64,000 bases of DNA from Straminergon stramineum (taxonomy: Eukaryota; Streptophyta; Bryopsida; Hypnales; Calliergonaceae): NCBI GenBank assembly GCA_963920665.1, contig OY987264.1, positions 26,454,906 to 26,518,905 on the forward strand, written 5' to 3'. Below the pieces are notes generated by a model. It was given only the letters and a program-made list of their open reading frames with translations, was not told the origin of the DNA and ran no database searches. A program made the position numbers and the translations under genes. This document shows, in pieces, positions 35,606 to 46,850 of the stretch (position 1 is its first letter; each line of letters begins with the position of its first letter).

Positions 35606-38600
35606 ATGGCCTCATTTTCTTCAAACTTAGCCTCTCAAGCATATTTCATTGTACCTTTCAATGAAACTAATTACTCCTCATAGAGTGTCAAATTCAAAGT
35701 GTTTTTCATTCCACCAGAACTATGAAGTGTGGTGGATGGCAGAGAAGTTTATCCTCATTCTACTACCCCTACTAGCCTTGCACCATAGCAATTGAAGGAC
35801 TCTAAAGCCCACTTAGACATTCTCCTCCACCATGGAGAAAAACAATTAATTTCTTTATGGCCTCAAGAAACTTTCAAACTATTATAGAATCACATTGAAA
35901 AATCCAATAAAGCTTTACAAGTTCACTTGCACAAACAAATGTCACATGACCATGTCCAAAAATGAGGATGTTGTTGCCTTTCTCAAATCCATGCAGACTA
36001 CACTTCAAGAAGTTGGTATTTTTGGTTGCACTTTCACTAATGTACAACAAGTTAATCTCTTTCTTGGAGCTTTGCCTAAATCATAAAGTACTTTCATCCC
36101 TACATAAGGCGTCCTATACAATCTTACATTTGTGGACCTCTTCTCCAATATATTGCAACAAAACTCCAACAATATGTTTCAACCTAAAGCAACAAAATCT
36201 AGTGCCTTTAATGTCAAGGGAAAGTTTATAAAACCATCTCCTAATAAAAAGTCATCAACAAGTCGATCTAAATAAATGAGCAAACCAAGGTTCCACTCAC
36301 TACATGGTATCAAATCATCACAACAAAACTTTTTCTATTTTAATTGACCTTCCAATACTCTAGTTGTTGTTTGCTACTATTGTGGCATACCATGACATAA
36401 GGTTCCCAATTGCAAAGAAGAAAAAGCCTAACCAAGCAAGTCTACCTAAACCTCCCACTAAACCTCATACTAATAGCTTTACAAGCGATGAACCATTTTA
36501 TCCTTAAGTTTTCAACCATAGTAGATATTCTAGTTGTCTTATCTTCATCATGCTTGGACTTGGGTGCTAGTCAATACATGTCACCCATAAAAACTTTATT
36601 CTAATACTACAAGGTCCTTGATACTTTTAGAGTTATTCTTCTAGGAAATAACAACTCCCACAATGCTCTTGATTTTAGCTCTATTCTCTTACAAGTGCCC
36701 AATGGGCCAAATTGTCAAAATTTGTCTTCCATGATATTGCTCCTATCGACACCCCATCTGGCATCCTCACCTTAAGTCCTGCCTCTTGATCTGCAACCCT
36801 CCCTGACACTATTTGCAACCATGGAATTGACTCAAAGAGCACACTCCACCCAAAAATCACACATACACGAGAGAAAGGAGAATTTGAAGCATTCCTTTGT
36901 ATTGATGAAATGTGAAGTGAGAGACAACGCCCCTCTCACTAGGCTTTAAGGTAAGTGACTCTGTAACTACCTTTATAATTGCTTGGATGAACTCCTTTCT
37001 CAAAAATTGGTCATTCACAAGTCCTGTTGGTATGACGAAGTCGTAATATAAATTTACTTATTCTAGATGTATTATATGTCCCTAAACTTGCCAAAACCCT
37101 CCTTTCAATAACCAAAATAACAAATGTAGGCAATACAATTATCACATTCACCTACATCCAATGCATTATTAATACCAAATCCTCATCTTCAAACAAGTGA
37201 ATGAAATTTTGCATCCATAAAAAAGAAAGCTTATTCTTTCTAGGAACTAATATAACATCCTTGAATTCAAACTATCTAACTACAACTTTACTAAAATCTG
37301 AATTTGAAACTTTAAAGCGGCACTATCACCTTGGACATCTCAATATTCGTTCCATCACCCTCATGCAAAATAATAATCTAGTAAATGGTCTTTTCCATTA
37401 TCTCTTTATGAAGGCTATGCATTTAGGAAATAATTCCAAAGCTCTTAACTCATTTATTGTTCCTCCTACCCATGCTATTGCTCCTTTAACTTTAATCCAC
37501 ACAAATGTATGTGGACCTATGAGTACAACATCTCTTAATGGTCTTCTCTACTTTCTATTATTTATTGATGATTTTTCTTGGTTTATACATTTATACTTTC
37601 TACACAAGAAACCATCCACTTTGTCTCACTTTCAAGCTTATAAAACATTAGTAGAAAATCAACATAGTAACCATAAAATCCTAATCCTCCACTTTGATAA
37701 TGGAGGTGAATTTATATCAAATAACTTTAATAAATGTTGTTTGGACTATGGAATTCAACAGGAACGTACAAATCCTTGTCATCTTATTCAAAACAACATC
37801 TCCAAACATAAGAACCCTACTTTGATTGAAGTTTCAAGCAATATGCATTGCATTGCTCATCTTTGCAACACCTTTTGGGTAGAAGTTGTAGCACAACATG
37901 CTATTTACGAAATTAATGTTACACCACAACTTTGACTAATATAACACCCTATGAACTTTGGATTGATTTTAAATTTGATCTTGCTCATCTTCACATCTTC
38001 AACTACCTGACCTACTTTCATATATCAAAATATAAGTGCAAGAAATTAGACTCCAAAACAATGAAATACATTTTTATTGGTTATACAACAATCACTAAAA
38101 TCTAAATTTATCAATTGTATAACTCTATTACTAAACTCATATTTTTCAATTGTAATGTTGTGTTTTCAAAGATCATCATTCTATTACTCAACTAATCTAG
38201 TCTCTCCCCAAGTACATCATCAAATCTATCAATGGATCTAGATTTTGATGGATACTATAAAGTCTCTAATTCTAATAGGGCTTCACTACCACACCAACAA
38301 ACACCAAATTTCAATCACCACCAACCATTGAATCAACCAAAGCAACAACCAAGTCCCAATTTCTATCTACAAAGCTCTCGATGGCAATGAATCTTCTCAT
38401 TGAAACTTGCTATGGACAAAGAATACCAATCTTTGGTTCAAAATAATAATTGGCAACTAGTTGACCTACCATCCGATCGTTCCATCATCAATACTAAATG
38501 GCTCTTTCATAGAAAATACAACTTTGATGGCACTTTATCTTGCTACAAAGCCCAACTTGTAGCTCAAGGCTTCGCTCAACAAGAAGGCATAGACTACTTT

Positions 38601-40020
38601 GAGACGTTCTCACATGTTATCAAGATGACCTCTTTACAAATCTTGTTGGTTTTTGCCACTTCATATGACTACCACATTCATTAGACAAGTCATCAAATGG
38701 ACATCACCATTGCTTTTCTTAATGACATCTTACAAGAAGAAATCTTCCTGTCTTGACCTAAAGGATACATACAACATCGTGCAAAGACTAATTTATGTTG
38801 ATTACTTAAGTCACTTTATGGCCTTAAGCAAGTCCCACAAGTATGGTATGGATTATTCAACAACTTTCTTTTAATATAAGGTTTTCACAAATGCAATTAT
38901 GATGCAAATATCTGCATTAAGCAGTACTCATCTTTCCTCATTTACCTTGAATTATATTGATGATCTCATTTCATTTCCAACTATTTATCAACCACTAAAG
39001 TGTTGTTTTCTAAATGCTTCTCAAAGATTGATAATAATGAAATTGAATACACATTGGGAATTCAAATCATGTTGCCAGAGCACTTAATTATTTTATTTCA
39101 AAATAAGTATATCTATGATCTATTAACCAAATTCAACATGCTCAATTGTCATTCTATAAGTACCCCAATTGAAGTTGGGATTCATTATTTACAAGATCAA
39201 AGTACTAATCTTACTCCAGACGAAATAAGCGCTATGATTGTTGTGCCTAATAAACAAACAATTGGCAACTTGCAGTACTCGGTAACATGTACAAGGTGGA
39301 ATTTCAACTTTCCAATCAACCACTTAGCACAATCCATCACTAAATAATCCATCCTTTCCTCATTGGCTTGGCGTTAAACAAGTTTTTTGATATTTAAAAG
39401 GTACAATCAAAACCAGCCTCGCATATTGTGGTAGTAATTTCCACTCATCCTTTGACTACCATAGTTTAACTAGTTGGAGTAACATAGACTAGGCAAGTGA
39501 TATTGATACTCAACGCTCCAACTTGGGATATGTTTTTTCTACTCAACTCCTCTAGTGAGCTCCCTTGACAAAGTAAAAAACAACCATACATGTTCTTGCC
39601 CTTCTACCAAAGCCAAATATATTGCCACAACTATGGCCACCAAAGATAACTTTAGCTCTAGACAATCATTCACGAACTAAACTTTTATCTCCAATTCCCT
39701 AATACATTATTATGTGACAATCAATCATGTATTACTCTTACAAAGGACCCAAGATTCTACAACAAATCAAAAACCATCAACATTCGCTACCAATTTTTAC
39801 ATCAACAAGTTGCCACCAATTAAGTGACCCCTCCTCAAATACACCTCCACCTCTCAAATGTGGGCACATATATGTTCTTACAAAGTCTCTTACAAAAGTC
39901 AAACATCAAGCTTGCCTTTTGGCCTCTCTCATCCAATTTTGATAGCACCTTCATTGACTTGATGCAAATTGGAGTTCTTGGATACCTTAATTCATCAAAG
40001 TTGCTTACTAATTATTTTTA
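35606..40020 (+). pseudogene. Copia gag-pol, broken by stops and frameshifts
   Basis: An ATG at 35606 opens a gag-like frame (ending FNETNYS before the first stop). A zinc knuckle of form C-X2-C-X4-H-X4-C is at 36372-36413 but holds an in-frame TGA. A protease-like LDLGASQYMSP is near 36550. The integrase zinc region (HYHLGHLNIRS) and catalytic core lie in 37201-37935; the first catalytic Asp appears as Asn (HTNVCGP), while FDNGGEF keeps the second. Reverse transcriptase starts near 38400 (NTKWLFHRKYNFDG, YKAQLVAQGFAQQEGIDYFE) and shifts frame near 38690; the active-site block is YIDDLI near 38955. RNase H is near 39380-39790 (YLKGTI, CDNQSCITLTKDPRF across a frameshift). No functional polyprotein is possible. 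Confidence 0.88.
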
Positions 40021-40071
40021 ACATTTGAGAAAATTAATGCAACTTATGTGTTACTTTTGAACTATGCAATT

Positions 40072-40081
40072 GAAGGGAGAG
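40072..40081 (+). other. Polypurine tract of the Copia element
   Basis: GAAGGGAGAG lies immediately before the TG of the 3' LTR, the expected plus-strand priming site. Confidence 0.85.
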
Positions 40082-40253
40082 TGTTATTACAATTACATAG
40101 TTACAAGTGTAATGGATAAGTACACCTTTAGATTAATGTAACAATCACACCTGTTGAGTGACTCTTTCATTGTCTCTTTTATGTAACATGCATCATTCTT
40201 ATTATAAAAATATAACTTCTTTAACTTTCATCGCGAGGTTATTAGTTTGCACA
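40082..40253 (+). repeat. 3' LTR of the Copia element (172 bp)
   Basis: Begins TGTTATTACAATTACATAG and ends GTTTGCACA, homologous to the 5' LTR at 34560-34734. Confidence 0.9.
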
Positions 40254-40355
40254 AGTAGGCCATACTATGTATTTGATACTTTAAATTGTTATCCAAATCT
40301 TTATTGAATCTTCAATTTCATTGGCTACTAGATATGAAGAAGCTACCACAACAAC

Positions 40356-41065
40356 CATTAGAAGAGAATTGAGGGCTTCAAGAGCCCATTTTAGGGTTGT
40401 TCCTTGTGCTACTAGAAATTGGGAACCAATCTATAATAGGTTGAATTTCCAAATTTTTGGAACAAAAAATAAAAAATTCGTTTTTCCCAAAATTTATAGA
40501 AGTAAGGTAGCCAACCCATTTCCAACCACTTAAGCAATTATGCATATTTGGAGCAAAGGTTTTTTTAATGCATAATTTTTCCCATGTGCAAAATAGAGTT
40601 TAGAAGGATTTCATATTTTTCCAGAATTTTATTACAAAAAATGTCATTACAATGAATTTTTTAGTGGAAGATTCTCTTCGACTTGTAATGGTGGTATAGA
40701 GCTTTCTATTTGTGACCACATGCTAATTGCAATCAACCAAGGGCTAGTTGCAATATTGAGAGCCTTGCAACCAATCATAATGTGACACAACTACTCCCAG
40801 AACTACGCCACAACTTCACAAAAAGAAAGTAGTCTATAATCTGCATAATGGAAATGGGGTGTGTGATAAAAAATGGGTTGGCCACTATATTGATAAACTT
40901 AAAACTAATTTTTTTTTAAATCCATTTTAAAAAAAATTTAGAATAATATTATTTTCTGACGTGGTAGTGTCTATGCCACATTATAATGTTGATGTGGCAA
41001 GTTCCCACACCTTGGGAACTCAAAATAACTTGTGGCCTCTTCATGCCCTCAAATCTCTGCTAATG
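40356..41065. mobile_element. CATTAG-ended inverted-repeat element carrying a nested insert (710 bp)
   Basis: The ends CATTAGAAGAGAATTGAGGG and, inverted, CATTAGCAGAGATTTGAGGG match. Removing 40505-40886 leaves about 328 bases that align throughout with the reverse complement of 35040-35385. It lies just outside the 3' LTR of the Copia element. The open frame at 40321-40533 across it is not a gene. Confidence 0.8.
40505..40886. mobile_element. GG(T/C)AGCCAACCCATTT-ended element nested at a TA-like site (about 382 bp)
   Basis: Starts AGGTAGCCAACCCATTTCCA and ends AAATGGGTTGGCCAC plus TA. The flanks rejoin to give the uninterrupted sequence seen in the relative at 35040, which proves insertion. 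It is a close relative, inverted, of 31956-32340 (shared inner words AATAGAGTT, TTTTTAGTGGAAGATT). Confidence 0.8.
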
Positions 41066-43600
41066 AAAGATGTTTTTTTACAAAGTAGTGACAAATCAAC
41101 AAGAAGAAGTGACATGTTGGCTTGAAAATCAAATTTGTCAATATATAAGAAACCAGAAAAATATGGCCAATGTATTGTAGTATTACTCAACCCCTTCATA
41201 TAGTAAGGTGATTTACACTAAATTAAACTTCTTATTTTCTTCTAAATTTTTCATCTTCAAAAATGTTGTAGTACTCCAGGGTATAGAAGCTCTATTGTGA
41301 TTAGAGTAAAAATTTCACTTTGAGAGGGCTTGAAGTGTATTGTCCTTGCTTGATAGAGTTAGAAAAAAACTTTTCTACTTCAAATGTTATAATCTTGCAA
41401 TCTACACAATCTAATAGTTTGAATTTTTTTCACACATTGCCTTGGTGGTTTTACAACACTTTTGTATGGTTGAATTTTTTTTTAAAGTAAAATTTGGTCA
41501 ATGCACCCCAAATGGTAGTTTTCAACAATTTTTCTTGCAAGGTCTTTTGGGGATTATTGAATTGTCATACCAAAATTGCTTTACCATAACTTCTTAGTAG
41601 CTTGAGTAACTTTCTATGTAAGAATTAATTAAAGTGCAAAAAATAGTTAGTCCAACAAATAATATATTAAAATTGAAACTTTTTCATAATATATTTAAAA
41701 TAATTAGGCATTTATCCAAATTGTTCATACAAATTTTGGATGGTTGTTGCTACTTCCATCTAAGGCGAACAAATTGACCTAAACTATTGCCTTGACCTCC
41801 AAACCCTAAACTCTCTATCTTTTATGTTAGGATTTTGTTAAGTGTCAAGGTTTGTTGTGTGTGAAAGATATGTTTTGTTGTGAGAGATTGTGCTTCAAAA
41901 TGATCAAAATAGTGAGGTACAGAACTTTGCAATGTATGCTCACAATTATTAACATAGAAGAGATGCAAAATTGTGCAGAGTGAGTTGAATTTCTATGAAT
42001 TAGGCAATCTTTCTCTCTCTATTTTTTTGTGTATGTGTGTGCAAAGTAGTTCAATAATTTACCAAAAATTTAGGCAAATTTTTAATTATTTATTTTTTAA
42101 CCAACTTGCTAAGAAGCTATGGTATTATTTATGTGCCAATATGTGATGTATCCACATGTTTAGAGTCATCCACATTACTTACCTAAATGTCAACATAATG
42201 TTTGATGGCCATGTAGACCCTTGTAGTATTGTATGCCATTGAAACAATAAATCATATTCCCTCCGTCCCAATAATACTTCCTCCATCCTATTAGACAAAA
42301 TGTTCCAGATAAAGGCTAAATATAACATTTTAAAAACCTTTGAATTTGATGTACCTTCGCATTGATGAAAAAAACCTTTGCATTGTAAGTAGAATTTGAT
42401 GCACTCCTAGCATCCTAGAAACCTTTGAGTTTCAAAGTCCTTCTCAAAGTGCAATTTGGGAGTAGTGAAAAGTGGAATTTTTTAGGCATTTTAAGGAGCA
42501 TCAATGGACATTTAATTATTGAGTGCGAGATTGTTATTTCATGGGCACCTAGTATGGGTCTAAGACCATGAATGGACCTTTTTTTCGCCTCCTAGAGCTT
42601 CATCTTCTTCAATTGGGCAACACTCAAAGAGATGTGAAAAATGAGAATGACAATGTTGATTAACAATTTTCATCATTTCATTTATCTTTTGATTGATGAT
42701 TGCATGAATGGAGGGTGAACTACTACTTGGAGTTGTTTTGTTGGTCCCACATAGCAATCGAAAGTAAATTAGACCAATTTGCAATGTTGCAATGTGCAAC
42801 ATGAAGATCATTTGGGGATAGAGGGAGTACTATGAAAATTAAGCTAGTAGTCATTTGGATTTTGTAGCCCAATGATGAGGTGTCAAAAGTTACCATGAAG
42901 ATCAAAAATCAACACAACACTAATGACAATACATACTACCATAGCCAAACAACTTTGCCAAAAATATATATCTAAGAAATAAGATTTAAGTTATTGGAAA
43001 ACTTTTTAGAAAAAATAAAAATATCCCAAAGGAAAACATAGGATTTTAGGTCATATTCAAAGAAATGAATTCAATTATCTTAAAAAATATTAAGTATTTT
43101 CTTGAGATGCAATGAATATATTATTTAACCAAAGTAGTATAAAAACCACTCTTTGATAACATTTTTGAGTTTTCCTTAACAATGTTTTCCAAAAGTTTAA
43201 TAGAAATACAATATTAGAACAAATCTTCAAAAATGTAAACAAAGTGTGATTGTATTTCTATTCAAATTTTGATATATTACAGCATTCATTTGGCTTTATA
43301 ATGTTTGAACAATTTTTCAAATTGTTGAATCATCTTCTGTATAAAGACAAGTCATAAATATGTTTGTAACAAATAATTGGATCCATGGAAAAAAGATTGG
43401 AAATATACTACATGAACATTCTTTAGTTTGGGCCTCAATCAATTGAACTTGCAAATGCAATAAAATTCTCAATAACTAAGAATTTGAAAATTTGAAAATT
43501 AATTTAAGACTGACTTCATAAACTTCATTTTCTCAGTACGGCTTGGAAGCAACGAAACTCATCGTCTGAAGTCTATTTTTTTTTATCAACAAGCTTGCAT
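41066..43600. other. Intergenic DNA outside the Stowaway-like element
   Basis: AT-rich with no gene recognised, apart from the element at 42277-42827. The 3' UTR of the minus-strand BASS gene probably ends between 43.5 and 43.9 kb. Confidence 0.5.
42277..42827. mobile_element. Stowaway-like element (551 bp)
   Basis: TA on both sides. Starts CTTCCTCCATCC and ends GGGATAGAGGGAG, which fits the Stowaway terminus. A second CTCCGTCCCAATAA motif just outside at 42259 suggests nested ends. Open frames on the minus strand inside it resemble nothing known. Confidence 0.6.
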
Positions 43601-43903
43601 TATGTGGATGGATGTCAGCAACGAATAAAACATACAAGTGTTGAAACTGACCTAGTGATACGGTATGCCTCCTAAATCCTTAAGCGAATGTGGTTTGCTT
43701 CCCACACTTCCATGTAACTTAGTAACAATAATCTACCATATGATCAAATGAGTGCGTATACAGGAAACTAACAACGCAATAATTTTTCTCCTAGGGTCAC
43801 CAACTCGAAAATTTTACAGGACTCAGACGTGGAATCTTTACATTCAACTAAATCGTTTCAGTGAGATCTCTCAGAGAAAGAGGATAGCAAAATTACAGGA
43901 TCT

Positions 43904-46850
43904 TCAATTGTCAGAGGAGCTGATGTCTAGGTTGTCCTGATCGTGATTTTCAATTGGTGGAGAGGCTCCGTTATCAAACCTTACATTTCTCCAGAGCACA
44001 GCTAATCCACTCCCCATGAGGTTCATCAGAATTGCAGAGATGGCAGCTGGTACTGCTGTTAAAGGGGATGTAAAATGTGAGGTGGCTAGTACCACTCCCA
44101 AGGACGAGTTCTGCATTCCAACCTCAATTGATATTGCACGTCGTTGTGGCTCCTTAAATCCTGCTATCTTGGCGACTACGTACCTGCAAGCCAGATAAAT
44201 ATGGTACGCATAAGACGAGTTTCTCACGTCAAGATTTATCTGCTAGAAAAATTTGCTTACCTGTTCACTTGCAGCAAAAATTTGGGTATTACCATTGTTT
44301 AGGGACTTTACAATCCTACACATCCAAGGTTTGAATGCTTCTCAGAGTCCCAAGAAAAAGGCGTCGTGTCCAATTCCTGAAATTTGCGACACTTCAGAAA
44401 ATGACAATGAGGAGATGTAACTCAGAAGAAGCAATTCTTCTGAAGATTGAAGATTTTCAAAATTGAAATCGACACTTAGAATAATGACAACATTAGTGAA
44501 GATAGTCACGTATAGATCAGTTTGACTCACTCCCCGTTCACTTTTTTCAATTTTCCAAGTGGAAAGGTTCACAATCTGTTCAAGTGATGGGAGAAGGATC
44601 AAGACTAACCACAAATCTGGCACAATAATGCAGATCAAATCTGAAAAACTCAGCAGTAAAGTAAATATCACTAGTGGAGAATCACTCCCCAAAAAATGTG
44701 GTGTTCTAGAAAACATAGCCACATTGCAATTGGCAGGGTTAGAAACTGCCATAAATGGCGTTACAATTGGCAGGGTTAGAAACTGCCATAAATGGCGTTA
44801 CAATTGGCAGGGTATAAAACAACTAGGCTATATATGAAGGTTGCTCAATGCAAACAAAAATCCAGCCAACGAGTGTAAGGATTGGTGACGGCGTACCCAA
44901 GAAGAAAACCTGCGCCATGCAAAGCTAAAACGGCTACTCCAATGATGCCCAGATTCACCACCACTGGAGGCGCATTTGCTACTGCTATGCTTTGCAGATT
45001 TGGAATTATCTTCACCGTAGAGGCTACTAGAAGTGGGACGTTTGCAGAGAAAACACTGTCAAGCACACAGGAAACTGTAAACTGATGGCAAAAAATCAAT
45101 CAATCAGGAGGCATGAAAACCTAATTCGTAACAGTTGATACCTCACTGAATTTCAATATTGCAAATCAGTATTCGCAAATTACCTGCTCGCGAGCAATGA
45201 GGAGACCAAAACAGCGATCAATGGAGCAAAGTGGGTAATCACAGCTACAATTCGAGGGAAGAAAGTCTGCAGACATGCGCCTGCAATTACTGGAGCCAGA
45301 ACCACCTGCAGCAACATTTCGGCTGTTAACTCCACAGTAATTGAATCCAGTTAGGACAACGAAAGAAAGCACGATCTATCCCTTAAAGGATCAACCACCC
45401 TTGACAAACAGATCACCATTTCCACCTATGTAACTAGTTGGCATAGATTTCTTCAGTAGCCTACACTATAACCACAGCTACCAAGTTACTATTAAATATC
45501 AAAATGGATGCAACCCGCACCTGCAATGTACTCAGACCCATACTAACAGCATCCACAGGAACGTAGGCTCCCGCTAGAATACTCGTAAGCAGAGGTGTGG
45601 TAAACACTGCCGCAAAAGTGGTACACATTGTCATGATAATGGAGAGTGGCACATCTCCTCGGGCGATGTAGGTCACCTAGCTCCCGCACAAGCATCATCA
45701 AAATTAAATATAACATGAGACACACGCCTTTGCACCATAACATAAACGCAAGATCGTGTACAAAAGAACCTACGTTCTTTTCCATGGCACATTGTTCATT
45801 GATTCCAAGGGTATTCAAGCAGTTCAAGAATGTTATGAACGTCAGTTGCATAAGAACAAGAAAATAGTATAGGGGAGCTTAGGGGAGCATACCACATTAG
45901 ATGCCGTGCCTCCAGGACAGCATGCCATAAGTATAAGACCCGCTGAGAGCTCTGCTGGAAGTCCAAGCCCTCGGCTCAATGCCGCTCCGATGAGCGGCAT
46001 TATGGTGTACTGTGCCGCAAATCCAAACATTACCTAGAGTAGGGACAGAAACATTCCTAATGATCAATATCTGATAACAAAACATAGGGCAACAGAGAAT
46101 AAGCTTGACCATTCGAATAGAGAACCACACAGAAACAAAATGTGACCCTGAAAAAATCTCTTGGTAAGTTTAGAATCGTAGGAAAGGAGAGACGATGACA
46201 TGAGAAGCTTACTGCCACATGTCGTTCGGTGAGGACATGAAACAGGTCTTTAATGTCCAAGGTAAAGCCCATAGCGAGCATGATGATCCCTAATGCGGCA
46301 CTGTAAGAACCCGGGCCTCGCTTCACAAACCAAGCGAATGCTGAAGGTTTCCAGAAAGCGATCAGTCCGCCCAGCAGCATGTAGACGGGGTACAAGCTGG
46401 TCGCAAATGCAATCCAGTCTTCCCATGTCGTCGGGCCCTGATCTCAACAACAGCAAAAACTGTCAAAAAAGAAAAGCACAAAATCCTGTCATTCCCACGG
46501 CAGAATAATTTCCTTCATTCACACAATCCCGTGCCTATGTGCGGAAAAAATATACAATCAGAACTCACCTCATTCAAGGGAACAGGCTCCAATTCGACAG
46601 TTCGCAATTGACCCAATGCCACAAATCGAGGCCTCTCCCTCCGGCCACTCAAGACCAATCGAGATTCACCTCCTCTTCGACTGCTGAAGCCCGCAGCCAC
46701 CGAATCGGGAATACTCTCAGAGAATCGACACACGCCCAGTGAAAAATTTCGCTGGAACACGGCTCTCTTGCCTAAACCTGGACCTGAAAAATCCCGCCAA
46801 ACCTCTCTAGGGAGCACATGGTGCGCCAATTGCATAGACTGCATTGCCAT
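43904..46850 (-). CDS. BASS-family bile acid:sodium symporter-like carrier, plastid type, 7 exons, 454 aa
   Basis: Exons on the minus strand: 46850-46569, 46437-46213, 46033-45893, 45676-45521, 45305-45184, 45055-44897, 44183-43904 (stop included); total 1365 nt, all GT-AG and in frame. Residues 1 to about 90 are rich in Ser and Arg and poor in acidic residues until the end, as expected of a plastid transit peptide. The rest is a chain of hydrophobic segments of the BASS/NTCP fold. Signature blocks are LGIIMLAMGFTLDIKD (exon 2), CCPGGTASNV (207-216), PLLTSILAGAYVPVDA (exon 4) and ISIEVGMQNSSLGVVLA (379-395), the last being the second unwound-helix region that helps bind sodium and substrate. 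Plant BASS proteins sit in the plastid envelope; BASS2 carries pyruvate and BASS5 2-keto acids. This protein looks closer to BASS1/BASS2 than to BASS4 or BASS5; its substrate cannot be read from sequence. Intron 6 is the longest and holds a minisatellite. Confidence 0.93.
44731..44814. repeat. 37-bp minisatellite in intron 6 of the BASS gene
   Basis: A 37-bp unit beginning TGGCAGGGTTAGAAACTGCC is present at 44731 and 44768, with a partial third copy at 44805. The two full copies appear identical, so the array is recent and may vary in length between individuals. Each unit contains the inverted pair GGCAG...CTGCC. Confidence 0.9.

Larger units (their letters stand above)
34560..40253 (+). mobile_element. 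Decayed full-length Ty1/Copia LTR retrotransposon
   Basis: About 5.7 kb from TG to CA, bounded by two LTRs in direct orientation. In order: 5' LTR, degenerate initiator-Met tRNA primer site, gag with a CCHC knuckle, protease, GAG-pre-integrase and integrase, reverse transcriptase, RNase H, polypurine tract, 3' LTR. The integrase-before-RT order defines Copia. Flanking 5-mers are ATTAG and AGTAG, a plausible mutated target duplication. The two LTRs differ at roughly one position in four or five by eye and the coding region has many stops and frameshifts, so the insertion is old and cannot move by itself. A 346-bp inverted-repeat element has inserted in its leader at 35040-35385. Confidence 0.92.

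Noticed and set aside
44342..44752. 136-codon minus-strand frame in BASS intron 6
   Set aside because: It starts inside the minisatellite and resembles no family; the flanking exons splice cleanly across it.
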